Notes: generated from the sequence alone by a model not told the origin. Positions 18,424-28,548 are shown, counted from the stretch's first letter. The stretch: DNA of 64,000 bases from Amazonocrinis nigriterrae CENA67 (GCF_016056305.1 NZ_JAECZC010000011.1:55753-119752); one strand, 5' to 3'. Translations and numbers: made by a program.

Positions 18424-20226
18424 TAGCCAAAGTTCCGTGTAGAGTTCTATATTTTCGTAGTCGGATCAGCCTCAATTAAAGCTAATCAAAACAAGGACGT
18501 TGCTAAAGAACGCCTATGAAAGGAGCAAGCTGGAGGAGAAAAGAATTTAAGTTTTTTCAAAAATTCCTAATCATATTTCAATTTAGCAATGTCAAAACAA
18601 GATGTGTTAGAAAATTCATTGGAGTCATTGAACTGAAATTAATACTTACATACTGAAATAGACCGAATCACCTGATTTTGCTCAAAAGCAACTGTTGTTA
18701 GCCAAGGGCAAAAGACTAGTTTCACCCCAACGGGGTATGCACTTAATCAAGACTGTTGGTAATAGAGCAGGCATAAAACTTATATAACAAATCTTAATAG
18801 AGTTATGTGATCTAAATTATGAAGTCAAGGTTGAAAATAGAGGATTTTTGCTTGGTTCATAGGTCATTAATCCTTCATAGTCATCAGCCGCAGAGAATAC
18901 ATACTTTTTTCTTGAAATTATAGCCACTGCAATTGAAAAGTATATAAATTTACTTGAGTATTTTTTATATGTAATTAGACATATTTATTCAAATTAACAT
19001 TTGAATAATACAGCAGATGGCAGTTGGCAAATTGAAGCAAGGCTGAAGCAGTGTGACTGCTTTACCTCCTATTTCAAAATCTGTATCTTTGTACTAAATG
19101 TCAACAAAAACTGCTGTATGGTTAACCATAGAGTCTGCAAGCCATACCTTTGTGTAAATCTTTGCGTCTTGGCAACTGGTGTTGCAAAGGCTCTACCGAT
19201 AGCCTTTGCATATGGCGTGAAACCTCAAAGCTGCGACCCCCGACGCTCCTACGTCGCTAACGCTACGCTAATATTGCAACACGCTGGCTCCCCAAGGCAT
19301 CCGATTGCCTTTGGGTGAGGCTGAAAAGTTCTTGTTTTCCAAGATGCGTGCAAGAAGTCTGCTGTATTAATATCAGCTGAGTAAGACTTAGGAATTGATG
19401 AGTTGATTTATATAAGCATTTGAAATTTTTACAATTGTTAAAACAGCGATCGCAGTAGATCTGTCCTTTGAATGTATATTGGGCGTAGTAGCCTGTTCTG
19501 TTAAATCTCACCATGTCAGCATATGGATAAAAAACACTTGGCTAAAAACCAAAGTTGCTACGTCAGTTGTGTGCAGTTAGCATACCAGGGGCAGAAAGGC
19601 AATAACTATAATTGCCGTGATTCATCTGTTTTGACAAAAGGTTGAAAGATGCAGGTGAAAGAGTTTTTTGGCTTTTGCACCTCAGTTCGACAGGAGTCGC
19701 AACAAGGATAAGGAGAAAAACCAATGGTCTTGGCTCTTTTTAATTTTTGCAAAGTGCTACTGAGGTGAAAATGGAGAAAAAGGAAAAAAGCAAAAGTCAA
19801 AAGAAGAGTAGGGTAAGCAGGGAAAGCATAGGGGAGATGTTGTTGAGCGAATCCCATACATAAGTGCAGAGGACTGAGACTATAGACAGCTTGTACCTCA
19901 TTGTACGAGACTGGTTATAAATCTTTTTCTTTTTTCAATAAATAAATTTAGTTGCTCTGTCCATTAACTCTCGGCAATCTCCCTCCCCCAGTTTCCCAGC
20001 GTCCTCTTTTTCGGTCAAAAGTAAAAAGGGATAGTGCTTATACAGTTGCTTGTTCCTTTGCCCCTTCCCCTTCTTTGTAAAGCGCTACCACTGCCTTTGT
20101 GGAAAGTTTTGTCAGGATTGTTTACATATTGCAACTGTTTACTTCACTTGAAAGTCCGTTGTAATTTGTAAAATGCTTCTGTGACCTGGATCTTGTTCAG
20201 ATTGCGGCTCTCTTTTAACGATATTC
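18424..20226. other. 1.8-kb region without a supported gene
   Basis: Frames in this stretch have no motif or ribosome binding site. It holds a palindromic repeat cluster (19170-19322, listed separately), purine-rich tracts around 19770-19840 and AT-rich DNA. A 46-codon frame at about 18516 (MKGASWRRKEF) is Lys/Phe-rich and not convincing. The last 100 bp may be the promoter of the kinase at 20227. Confidence 0.45.
19170..19322. repeat. Cluster of short palindromic repeats
   Basis: AAAGGCT...AGCCTTT around 19187-19208, CGACG...CGTCG around 19240-19256, and CCCAAGGCA with TGCCTTTGGG around 19294-19317 form three small hairpins in a row. GC-richer than its flanks, it resembles the interspersed palindromic repeats of Nostocales. 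Confidence 0.5.
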
Positions 20227-22236
20227 ATGAGCATTTCGACTTCCGTGCTGAGTGAACTGCTACAGTCCATAACCTACCTGCGGCCCCAGCTATATTTTAA
20301 GGCTTCACTAACGGCGCTATCGCACGCGATGGAAGACCAGGTTTTGGCTGCGACTCTAGAGCAACCTCTGGTAATTGCTAGCTTCCAACGAGAGCGATAC
20401 TATCGCCAAGAAGCTCACCGCTATCAGCGGCTGGCTTTGCGAAGTAATCAAATATACGTTTTATCTGCACCGGAAACTGACTTTAGACACAGTTCGGAAT
20501 ACTATGAAAAGATAGCTTTCGAGCCAGAAGATGCCTTAAGTCAAGAGTGGCATTTGGTGGTGATTGCGGAAAACTATGCTACTTGCCTGGTTTGCCGAGA
20601 AAGTCTTGGTTCCATCGCTAAAACTAAGCAAACACCGGAGTTGACCCCCAGTTTAGATATGGACACATCTCGCAGGTTTGAAGGGATTTGGACATCGGAG
20701 AGGGGTGTCAGTCTCAAGGCAGCTGAGTTGTTATTAGATAGGATTTTAGTTTACAGACCAGACCTAGCAAGCAAAATTCAGGAGGCACGCCAGAGATTTG
20801 ACATTGGGGAGACTAGAACCAACAAAAGAGCCAACCAAGTGGCTGAATTTGCTTGTGACATCGACACTGACCCCTTTGTACAACGCCTAGTGACTTACCT
20901 GCAAGCTAGCCAGTACAAATTACACAAAGCTTACCGTTCCATTACTGCCCAAGCTCGCAAAGAACGCTTGGTGAATTCAATTAGTACTGCAATTCGGCGA
21001 TCGCTCGACCCGCACGAAGTCCTGCAAATTGCAGCACAAGAACTTGGACAACACTTAGGGGTTGGTCGGTGTCTGATTTACCGCGCTCAAGCCACAGATG
21101 ACCAAGCCATAATTGAACATGAGTTTTTGAGCCAAGGTATTTTACCTATTTGTGGTCAAACCTGGGAGTTAGCTAATAACCCCCTGTTTCAGGAAGTAGT
21201 CAAACAGGGTGAGGGCGTCTGTGTAGCTGATGCAACTAATGACTTGCGTGTTACTAGTTCAGCCTCACTGTCCTTGATTGTGAAAAAGTTTGCTATTCGT
21301 TCATGGTTAATAGAACCAGTGTTGTATCAGGGACGATTGTTAGGCATCGTCGAGTTGCACTATTGCAACTTGCCACCCCATCAATGGCAAACAGGAGAGT
21401 TAGATTTAGTCAAAGCGATCGCTACTCATATTGGGTCTGCTCTCATTCAAGCAGAAGCTTATGCTAATTTAGAAGACCTCAACCAGCAACTAGAAGCCCT
21501 TGACCGTACCCGCAGCAACTTGATAGCTATCACTGGACACGAACTCCGCACTCCCCTGTCCACCATTCAAGTTTGTCTGGAAAGTCTCGCCAGCGAACCG
21601 GATATGCCTGTTGAGTTACAGCAGGTAATGCTCAACACTGCACTTTCCGACTCAGAACGAATGCGGAAACTGGTACAAGATTTCTTAACGCTTTCTAACT
21701 TGGAAAGTGGTCGAGTGGAATGGCATCCAGAATCTTTGACTTTACAAGAATGCATAGACTTAGCACTCAGCCGACTTCGTACCCGTTCCCAAGGAGAAAA
21801 GCTGCCACAAATCAAAACTCACATTTCCCCAAACCTACCTTTAGTCAGAGCTGACGGCGATTGGCTAGTAGAAGTGCTAGCAAAACTTATAGATAATGCG
21901 TATAAGTTTACACCGAGTGAAGGCGAAATCTCTATTAAGGCAATTCGTAACGGCGATCGCATGGTTGAAGTCACCGTGGCTGATAGTGGACGCGGCATCG
22001 AACCCAATCGCCTGGAAATCGTGTTTGATCGCTTCTATCAAGAAGAAGGAGCATTGCGACGTACCACCAGCGGCACTGGTTTGGGATTAGCAATTTGCCG
22101 CCAAATTGTCAATGGCTGGGGCGGTGAGATTTGGGCCGAGTCCAAGGGCAAAGACCAAGGCAGTCAGTTTCACTTCACTGTACCTGTTGTTCAAAGTAGC
22201 CAAGAGGAAAAGCGCTCAAAAGTCAAGAGTAAATAG
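20227..22236 (+). CDS. DICT-GAF sensor histidine kinase
   Basis: Domain order in 669 residues: a DICT sensory domain (about 1-170), a GAF domain (about 255-415), a dimerisation/phosphoacceptor domain with ITGHELRTPLSTI (His near residue 438), and a HATPase with LIDNAYKFTP (N box), VADSGRGIE (G1) and SGTGLGLAI (G2). It is soluble, has no transmembrane helix and no receiver, so it must phosphorylate a separate regulator not encoded nearby. DICT domains are common in cyanobacterial light or redox signalling proteins, but the ligand here is unknown. The stop is followed by TTTTGAC heptamer repeats and then psaD. Confidence 0.88.
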   Translation: MSISTSVLSELLQSITYLRPQLYFKASLTALSHAMEDQVLAATLEQPLVIASFQRERYYRQEAHRYQRLALRSNQIYVLSAPETDFRHSSEYYEKIAFEPEDALSQEWHLVVIAENYATCLVCRESLGSIAKTKQTPELTPSLDMDTSRRFEGIWTSERGVSLKAAELLLDRILVYRPDLASKIQEARQRFDIGETRTNKRANQVAEFACDIDTDPFVQRLVTYLQASQYKLHKAYRSITAQARKERLVNSISTAIRRSLDPHEVLQIAAQELGQHLGVGRCLIYRAQATDDQAIIEHEFLSQGILPICGQTWELANNPLFQEVVKQGEGVCVADATNDLRVTSSASLSLIVKKFAIRSWLIEPVLYQGRLLGIVELHYCNLPPHQWQTGELDLVKAIATHIGSALIQAEAYANLEDLNQQLEALDRTRSNLIAITGHELRTPLSTIQVCLESLASEPDMPVELQQVMLNTALSDSERMRKLVQDFLTLSNLESGRVEWHPESLTLQECIDLALSRLRTRSQGEKLPQIKTHISPNLPLVRADGDWLVEVLAKLIDNAYKFTPSEGEISIKAIRNGDRMVEVTVADSGRGIEPNRLEIVFDRFYQEEGALRRTTSGTGLGLAICRQIVNGWGGEIWAESKGKDQGSQFHFTVPVVQSSQEEKRSKVKSK

Positions 22237-22258
22237 TCAATGGTCAAAAACTTTGTAC

Positions 22259-22286
22259 TTTTGACTTTTGACTTTTGACTTTTGAC
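22259..22286. repeat. TTTTGAC heptamer repeats upstream of psaD
   Basis: Four tandem copies of TTTTGAC lie between the kinase gene and psaD. These are the short tandemly repeated repetitive heptamers typical of heterocystous cyanobacteria. Confidence 0.75.
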
Positions 22287-22371
22287 TAAAAACTGTTACA
22301 GTCTATGACGCGATCGCAATATGATGGTGATGACGGTGTTAGGATGCCCTAAAAACCTTGAGAGAATGCTT

Positions 22372-22791
22372 ATGGCAGAACAACTTTCTGGAAAAACCCC
22401 CCTGTATGCCGGCAGCACCGGTGGCTTGCTGACAAAAGCAAGCGTTGAAGAAAAGTACGCTATCACTTGGACTAGCCCCAAAGCACAAGTGTTTGAATTG
22501 CCTACAGGTGGTGCTGCAACGATGCACCAAGGTGAAAACCTGTTGTATCTAGCTCGTAAAGAACAAGGCATCGCTTTAGGCGGTCAACTCCGGAAATTTA
22601 AAATCACGGACTACAAAATCTACCGGATTTTGCCCACCGGAGAAACCACTTTCATTCACCCAGCTGATGGTGTCTTCCCAGAAAAAGTGAACGAAGGTCG
22701 CGAGAAAGTGCGTTTTGTACCCCGCAGAATCGGACAAAACCCCAATCCAGCACAACTCAAGTTTAGTGGTAAATATACCTACGACGCATAG
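22372..22791 (+). CDS. psaD: Photosystem I reaction centre subunit II (PsaD)
   Basis: The 139-residue product starting [20 protein letters not shown] is unmistakable PsaD, with the basic [14 protein letters not shown] segment and C-terminal [20 protein letters not shown]. PsaD is a stromal-side extrinsic subunit that docks ferredoxin and stabilises PsaC and PsaL. I set the start at ATG 22372, matching known PsaD N-termini; an upstream in-frame ATG at 22321 would add 17 unrelated residues. Basic residues for ferredoxin docking are present. It lies between the sensor kinase and trpE with repeats on either side, so it is probably monocistronic. Confidence 0.97.
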   Translation: MAEQLSGKTPLYAGSTGGLLTKASVEEKYAITWTSPKAQVFELPTGGAATMHQGENLLYLARKEQGIALGGQLRKFKITDYKIYRILPTGETTFIHPADGVFPEKVNEGREKVRFVPRRIGQNPNPAQLKFSGKYTYDA

Positions 22792-22970
22792 GGACTAGGG
22801 ACTGGAGACTGGGGACTGGGGACTAGGGACTAGGGACTGGGGACTAGGGACTGGGGACTAGGGACTGGGGACTAGGAAAATCTTTCCAATACCAAGTACC
22901 CAATACCCAATCCCCAGTACCCAATACCCAATCCCCAGTACCCAATACCCAGCACCCAATCCCTCACCTG
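22792..22970. repeat. Tandem GGGGACT/CCCAGTAC-type repeats between psaD and trpE
   Basis: About 80 bp of tandem GGGACTGGGGACTAG units are followed by roughly 80 bp of CCCAATACCCAATCCCCAGT units, approximately complementary in composition, so they could fold into a long imperfect stem. No coding capacity. Confidence 0.8.
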
Positions 22971-22973
22971 TCT

Positions 22974-24518
22974 ATGATCTTTCCCGATTTTTCCGACTTT
23001 CAAGAGCTAGCTTTGCAAGGTAATTTTGTGCCAGTGTATCAGGAGTGGGTAGCAGACCTAGATACACCAGTGTCTGCTTGGTACAAAGTCTGTGCTGGAC
23101 AGCCCTATAGCTTTTTGTTGGAATCGGTAGAAGGTGGGGAGAAAATAGGGCGTTATAGCCTAGTGGGTTGCGATCCGGTGTGGATTTTGGAAGCCAGGGG
23201 CGATAAGTGCATTGAAGATGGGCCTGGGGCTTACCGCACTGTCCAAATACACCGTGATGGTTCGCAAATTGTTTTTGAAGGCGACCCTTTTACAGCTTTA
23301 GCTCAATGTCTAGCACCTTATCACCCAGTGAAGTTACCCCAACTCCCCCAAGGAATTGGCGGTTTAGTGGGGTTTTGGGGCTATGAATTAATTCAGTGGA
23401 TCGAGCCACGTGTGCCTATTCATGCACCTGATGAGCGTAATATTCCTGATGGTTTATGGATGCAGATAGACCATCTGTTAATTTTTGACCAGGTGAAACG
23501 AAGAATATGGGCGATCGCTTATGCTGATTTGCGTGATCCAAAAGTGGATTTGCAAACAGCGTATCAAAAAGCTTGCGATCGCGTTACCGAAATGGTAGGC
23601 AAGTTATCTCTACCCCTATCACCGCAAAAAACGATATTGGAGTGGACACCCCCAACCAATCAAAAAGCAGAGGTGACAGAAGAATATACAAGTAACTTCA
23701 CTCGCCCAGAATTTTGTGCCAGCGTCCAAAAAGCAAAAGAATATATCAAAGCAGGCGATATCTTCCAAGTAGTTATTTCTCAGCGGCTATCTACAGAATA
23801 TACAGGCGACCCCTTTGCACTTTACCGTTCCCTACGCCAAATAAATCCTTCGCCTTACATGGCTTACTTTCACTTCCAAGATTGGCAAATCATTGGTTCT
23901 AGTCCCGAAGTGATGGTGAAAGCAGAACGAGACCCTGATGGTGGAGTCATAGCAACAGTACGCCCAATTGCTGGGACACGTCCTAGAGGTAAAACAACTA
24001 CTGAAGATACAGCATTAGCTAGTGATTTACTCACTGACCCCAAGGAAATTGCTGAACACGTGATGCTCGTTGACTTAGGACGTAATGATTTGGGGCGTGT
24101 TTGCCAAAGTGGTAGCGTCAAAGTTGATGAATTAATGGTGGTTGAGCGCTACTCCCATGTGATGCACATTGTCAGTAATGTTGTGGGTAAATTAGCGCCA
24201 AATAAAACAGCTTGGGATTTACTGAAAGCTTGCTTCCCAGCTGGTACAGTCAGCGGCGCCCCCAAAATTCGGGCGATGGAGATTATTCACGAGTTAGAAC
24301 CGACTCGTAGGGGCGTTTATTCTGGTGTTTATGGTTATTACGATTTTGAAGGACAATTGAATAGTGCTATAGCAATTCGCACAATGGTTTTGCATGATAA
24401 CACCGTTAGTGTGCAAGCTGGTGCGGGTTTGGTGGCTGATTCCGACCCAGAGAAAGAATACGAAGAGACACTGAATAAAGCTAGAGGAATGCTGTTAGCA
24501 ATTCGTTGTTTACGTTGA
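22974..24518 (+). CDS. trpE: Anthranilate synthase component I
   Basis: The 514-residue chorismate-utilising enzyme converts chorismate plus ammonia or glutamine to anthranilate, the first step of tryptophan synthesis. Visible signatures: an N-terminal feedback domain with LLESVEGGEKIGRYSLVG (LLES motif for tryptophan binding), and the catalytic half with FQVVISQRL, PSPYMAYFHF, IIGSSPEVMV, RPIAGTRPRG, HVMLVDLGRNDLGRV, FPAGTVSGAPKIRAMEII and IAIRTMVL. A separate TrpG would be needed; it is not in this window. The ATG 22974 has no strong Shine-Dalgarno sequence because repeat DNA runs up to it. Confidence 0.95.
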   Translation: MIFPDFSDFQELALQGNFVPVYQEWVADLDTPVSAWYKVCAGQPYSFLLESVEGGEKIGRYSLVGCDPVWILEARGDKCIEDGPGAYRTVQIHRDGSQIVFEGDPFTALAQCLAPYHPVKLPQLPQGIGGLVGFWGYELIQWIEPRVPIHAPDERNIPDGLWMQIDHLLIFDQVKRRIWAIAYADLRDPKVDLQTAYQKACDRVTEMVGKLSLPLSPQKTILEWTPPTNQKAEVTEEYTSNFTRPEFCASVQKAKEYIKAGDIFQVVISQRLSTEYTGDPFALYRSLRQINPSPYMAYFHFQDWQIIGSSPEVMVKAERDPDGGVIATVRPIAGTRPRGKTTTEDTALASDLLTDPKEIAEHVMLVDLGRNDLGRVCQSGSVKVDELMVVERYSHVMHIVSNVVGKLAPNKTAWDLLKACFPAGTVSGAPKIRAMEIIHELEPTRRGVYSGVYGYYDFEGQLNSAIAIRTMVLHDNTVSVQAGAGLVADSDPEKEYEETLNKARGMLLAIRCLR

Positions 24519-25126
24519 AGTTTACCTGATCAAACTTTTTGCACTTCTTGTCCTAACCGATAACTGAGCAAGACTACTAATACAATTTCATGAATTAGCT
24601 GATGCTATGGAGGCGTATATTTGCTATACGTCTAAAATTAGACTAATCAATAATTCGTATTTGTAATTATAAAAATCAGATATGGTCTGGATTTGGGAGT
24701 TTATATGTGTCTAAATATTCTTATATTTAGTATAAATTAAAACTATTAATAACTCTACGCCCCTACAGCCGATTCGTGTGTTACAAATATTTTTGGAAAT
24801 GGCATGAGTCCTAGAAAAGAAGAAAAAGAGGACAAAAGGCAAACGTCAGTTGATTCCTGACTTTTGACGGTATGTGAAAAAGGAACTCTAGTGTGGGGTG
24901 TAGTAAGACTTTCTTGTTTTCCTTACCCCAAGCCTTGATCAGGGTTTTGGTACTTCCTGTGAAAAGTTAGAGTTGATTCCTCTTTGTGCCTTGACCTCAG
25001 TTACTGATGAAATTAGATGTGTTACATAAGCACATTTTATAAAAATCTCACTGAGAAACAATTGCTTAAATGTAACATTTACGTTATATTTCTTAACAAA
25101 GCGTTACAAGACTCAGGTAATGCGTT
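24519..25126. other. Intergenic region upstream of the OCP locus
   Basis: AT-rich, no gene seen. CGTATA...TATACG around 24614-24630 is a small hairpin. The last 250 bp should contain the promoter for the microprotein and/or ocp; no clear operator was recognised. Confidence 0.4.
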
Positions 25127-25267
25127 ATGCCAGCGATCGCGCTTAGGGTTCTGAATGAATGTGAGTATTCAACTTACAAGCAACAGATTCGCCGTGCATT
25201 TGTTGGTGTAATTGCAATCCTGTTGGTTTTGTCTTTGATGTTGACTGTTTTCGCTGTCAGCTCATAA
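25127..25267 (+). CDS. Putative 46-residue single-helix membrane microprotein upstream of ocp
   Basis: ATG 25127 to TAA 25265 encodes MPAIALRVLNECEYSTYKQQ, then a basic QIRRAF and one hydrophobic helix (VGVIAILLVLSLMLTVFAVSS). The charge pattern (Arg-Arg before the helix) fits a cytoplasmic N-terminus and one membrane span. It ends 74 bp before ocp in the same direction, so the two may be co-transcribed. There is no obvious strong ribosome binding site and no family I recognise. A chance ORF cannot be excluded, but its composition is protein-like. Confidence 0.4.
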   Translation: MPAIALRVLNECEYSTYKQQIRRAFVGVIAILLVLSLMLTVFAVSS

Positions 25268-25341
25268 CACCTGACTTGCATTTGAGCAAATTTAATTTTT
25301 CAGATTTCACTTAACTGTAAATTTCATTGGGATTCTAAAAT

Positions 25342-26304
25342 ATGCCATTTACCATCCAGTCGGCTCAAAGTATTTTTCCGGGCACCCTCGTTGCTGACGT
25401 TGTTCCAACTACTATTGAATCCTTCAATCAGCTTAAGGCTGAAGATCAACTAGCATTACTGTGGTTTGCCTACACCGAAATGGGTAAAACAATTACGGTT
25501 GCGGCTATAGGAGCAGCCAATATGGTTCTCGCGCAAGGCATTTTAGAGCAAATTAAGCAAATGCCTTTTGAGGCTCAAACGCAAGTCATGTGTGATTTGG
25601 CTAACCGTGCTGACACTCCCATCTGTCGTTCCTATGCTTCCTTCAGCATGAACCTGAAACTAGGCTTCTGGTTTCAGCTAGCAGAATGGATGGAAAAGGG
25701 ACTCGTCGCTCCGATTCCAGAAGGCTATCAACTATCTCCCAAAGCAGCCTCAGTGTTGCAAGCAATTCGACAAGCTGATTCAGGTCAACAAATCACCATC
25801 CTACGCAATGCTGTAGTTAACATGGGATTTGACCCGAATGCTCCTGGTAGTTACAAAAAAGTTTCCGAACCGGTGGCTCCTCCCACTGCACCAGCATTAC
25901 GTACTAAAGTGACAATTGAAGGCATTGATAATGCTACAGTGCTGGCCTATATCAATAACATGAATGCCTTTGACTTTGATGCAGCTGTTGCATTGTTTAC
26001 CTCCGAAGGTGCCTTGCAACCTCCTTTTGAAAGACCGATTGTCGGACAGCAAGCAATCCTCGCATACATGCGTGAACAATGCCAAGGGCTGAAAATGATG
26101 CCAGAACGCGGCGTATCTGAGCCAGCAGAAGATGGCTATACCCAAATTAAAGTTACTGGCAAAGTCCAAACTCCCTGGTTCGGTGCCAATGTCGGCATGA
26201 ATATTGCATGGCGGTTCTTGCTAGACCCCCAAGGCAAAATTTTCTTCGTAGCAGTTGACTTGTTGGCTTCTCCCAAAGAACTGCTGAACCTAGTGCGTAA
26301 ATAA
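25342..26304 (+). CDS. ocp: Orange carotenoid protein
   Basis: The 320-residue protein has the helical N-terminal carotenoid-binding domain (1-165), a linker and an NTF2-like C-terminal domain (about 190-317). Residues known from Synechocystis OCP are conserved: Tyr44, Asn104, Trp110 and Arg155, and with an offset of two from a longer linker, Tyr203 and Trp290, which hold the keto-carotenoid carbonyl. Under strong blue light OCP binds phycobilisomes and quenches excitation energy. The set of residues points to a photoactive full-length OCP. The fluorescence recovery protein gene, often adjacent to OCP1-type genes, is not found nearby. Confidence 0.97.
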   Translation: MPFTIQSAQSIFPGTLVADVVPTTIESFNQLKAEDQLALLWFAYTEMGKTITVAAIGAANMVLAQGILEQIKQMPFEAQTQVMCDLANRADTPICRSYASFSMNLKLGFWFQLAEWMEKGLVAPIPEGYQLSPKAASVLQAIRQADSGQQITILRNAVVNMGFDPNAPGSYKKVSEPVAPPTAPALRTKVTIEGIDNATVLAYINNMNAFDFDAAVALFTSEGALQPPFERPIVGQQAILAYMREQCQGLKMMPERGVSEPAEDGYTQIKVTGKVQTPWFGANVGMNIAWRFLLDPQGKIFFVAVDLLASPKELLNLVRK

Positions 26305-26354
26305 GCCAGAAGGCATATTTATTGCATACTTTTTCTGTATTGCTACAGAGAATT

Positions 26355-26390
26355 TGTTGACTGATGACCGATGACAGTTATCAGTCAACA
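26355..26390 (+). terminator. 11-bp hairpin downstream of ocp
   Basis: TGTTGACTGAT (26355-26365) pairs with ATCAGTCAACA (26380-26390). No T tract follows. A related TTGACTGATGAC...GTCAGTCAA arrangement occurs at 39482-39528 after aroB, so this is a repeat family that may act as an mRNA 3' structure. Confidence 0.45.
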
Positions 26391-26592
26391 TCACTAGATA
26401 TGCAAGTTAAATATTGAAGGAATAACACTGCTGTGTTAGTCGCTTCTTTAACTGCTTAAGCATAAGTGAATTAGTGAGCGACACACCAAGCTTATGCCAT
26501 GTTAATTAGCAATTTTTGTAAATTATCATCAATATATTTTTATCAAAATATTTTTTATATTCGGTGCAATGGAGATTTATAAAGCAAGCTGT

Positions 26593-27213
26593 ATGGATGC
26601 TGATGAACTTCTAACACGCTATAGTGCAGGTGAGAGAAAATTCAGTCAGGTAAGCCTGCGCTTAGTTAACCTGAGCGAGATGTGTTTATCGGGTATTAAT
26701 TTAGCTCAAGCTGACTTGGCTAAGGCAAATTTATCTCACTCCAACCTGCGCGGAGCAAATTTGATTGAAGCAAATTTGACGGCGGCTTCCCTATGGAGAA
26801 CTGACCTCACGAAAGCAAACTTGATTTGGACAAACCTGAAAGCTGCTAACTTGATTCGTGCCAATCTGACTCAGGTAGACTTGTACCAGGCTTCTCTACA
26901 ACATGCAAACCTGCGTTTAGCAGACCTCAGTGGTGCAGACTTAAGCTATGCGAACCTCAGCGGTGCAGACTTAAGCTATGCAAACCTCAGCGGCGCTTTT
27001 TTAGCAAAAGCAAATCTTAGTGGTGCAAACCTCACTGGTGCAAACTTGAGCAACACAGATTTAAGTGATGTGAATTTTGCTAAAGCTATTTTGTTCAAAA
27101 CCGATTTCAGCTACGTTGATTTCACACAAGTAGATTTGACTAATGTAGATATGGGCGAGTGCTTCCTGAGCAAAGTCAAACTACCTGAACGACGTTTGCT
27201 TGAGGTGAATTGA
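26593..27213 (+). CDS. Pentapeptide-repeat protein
   Basis: After an N-terminal cap (MDADELLTRYSAGERKFSQV) come about 28 tandem A(D/N)LxX units (for example LAQADLAKANLSHSNLRGANL), which fold as a right-handed quadrilateral beta-helix. Such proteins are abundant in cyanobacteria and mostly of unknown function; a few mimic DNA and protect gyrase. The cap is shared with the paralogue at 37642-38190, and I chose ATG 26593 by analogy with that gene; ATG 26569 would add eight residues. A local duplication of GGTGCAGACTTAAGCTATGC is visible near 26931-26980. No signal peptide, so cytosolic. Confidence 0.9.
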   Translation: MDADELLTRYSAGERKFSQVSLRLVNLSEMCLSGINLAQADLAKANLSHSNLRGANLIEANLTAASLWRTDLTKANLIWTNLKAANLIRANLTQVDLYQASLQHANLRLADLSGADLSYANLSGADLSYANLSGAFLAKANLSGANLTGANLSNTDLSDVNFAKAILFKTDFSYVDFTQVDLTNVDMGECFLSKVKLPERRLLEVN

Positions 27214-27297
27214 CCTGAGATATGTTAAGGTGCGTATGTTGTCGTTAAAAATTGAGTCAAGTGCGATCGCACTATCTATGCGACCTTGAAGTTAATT

Positions 27298-28473
27298 CTA
27301 TAGCCAAAACTGGCGATCGCCTTCGACTATACCTGGAGCAATTCCTTGTAACCGCCGATAAGCTATTTTGTCAGAACCGTATAATGGGACGGGTAAGCGA
27401 GGTTCTTTCAAAGCCCCGTGATGTAGCAATGTCAGTTTAAGTGTAGCTTATATTAAACTTTCAATTAATACTTGCTGTTTGTGTTCAGGATCGGGAATAA
27501 CGTTTAAACGCAGAGGATAAGGTAAACCCATTTTCTCAGACTTAACTTCAGTAGTGACTAAAATTACTTCATCCGGTGATAAGCGAAGAGCTAACCCTTT
27601 AGTTGGCGCTGTGACTACAGACTGCTGAAATTTATATAGTCGTGGAATCTGAGATTTTACACACTCCACCAAAATAAACTTTGAACCAATAACTTTTGCT
27701 CTTTCTCTTAAATTCTTTATTTCATCACCACAAAAATGTCCATCACGGTAAATTAGTACAGTTTTTTGTCTTAATTCAGCAGATGGGAGAAACCTCTCTA
27801 GTGTTCTTTTATCAATTGTTTCACCCTCAGTTAAAGCATCTTCCAGTCGGTAACGAATAAACTCACCTCGTTTGTCATAGAGACGCACACTTGCACAGAC
27901 ATTTCTACTTCCAAATCCTTTCTTTTTAGAAATTCGGGAAACATCAAAGCCGATGAAATAATCTGCAATTTCTAAAGGTTCAGCTAAAATAAAGGGTAAG
28001 TTTCCTAATTTTGCTAGAATTCCTGGAATTACTTGATGAAGGATATTCCCATAATTACTTGTATTTTTTAATGTCTCTTCATAAATTACTTGACTAGCAA
28101 TTTTTCGCCGAAGTAAACGTGAAGAAATAAAAGAATAAAAGCTACCATCATCACTATTATCAGCATGGCGATCGGTTTGAGGTAGAAATGTTAAAACAAT
28201 GTCAGTAGGAATCGCCATTAATTCATTAATAGCTTGTTCAACTTTTTCTCTATCATCAGAGATACTTGAACTACTTACTGATATACCAAATCGATGAGCG
28301 ATTATGCTTTCAAACCCATAGCGTTTTAGACGTTGCTGAACTTCCCTAATAAAAGGATCTACCTTCAAATCACAAAGCTTCAAAGCTATAATGCGAATTA
28401 GTGTTGCTTTATCTTCATATTGAGATTGACGGCGATAAACGCCTCCTTTTTATTTAATAAGTAAAGAGCCATC
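27298..28473 (-). pseudogene. Truncated, nonsense-interrupted prokaryotic Argonaute (MID-PIWI remnant)
   Basis: The minus-strand frame from ATG 28473 (GGAGA just upstream) shows a MID domain (DIVLTFLPQTDRHADN; LLRRKIASQVI with Lys and Gln of the 5'-phosphate pocket) and a PIWI domain. Catalytic Asp in GFDVSR and Asp in YRDGHF lie 67 residues apart, with a Glu 34 residues after the first, as in TtAgo. An in-frame TAA at 27448-27450 stops translation, but the same frame continues for 49 codons with TLLHHGALKEPRLPVPLYGSD and the usual FWL C-terminus, ending at TAG 27298-27300. The fourth catalytic Asp lies beyond the TAA. N and PAZ domains (about 350-400 residues) are absent. It derives from a long-type, catalytically competent pAgo and is probably inactive. 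Confidence 0.82.
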
Positions 28474-28548
28474 GCTCTCCATCATCTACTAGCTGCGATC
28501 GCACCCCACAGAACACTAAACTAGAAAGTAAGATGCTCAGAATAGCCT

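Noticed and set aside
19001..19318. 105-codon plus-strand frame in the 1.8-kb gap
   Set aside because: It crosses palindromic repeat DNA; composition and lack of motifs argue against a gene.
19606..19857. 83-codon minus-strand frame (Phe/Leu-rich)
   Set aside because: It is the complement of a purine-rich tract; hydrophobicity is a base-composition effect.
22792..22970. Tandem G-rich units considered as a CRISPR array
   Set aside because: Units are contiguous without unique spacers; they are simple tandem repeats.
27252..27440. 62-codon plus-strand frame
   Set aside because: It lies opposite the conserved C-terminal codons of the Argonaute relic, which explain this DNA better.
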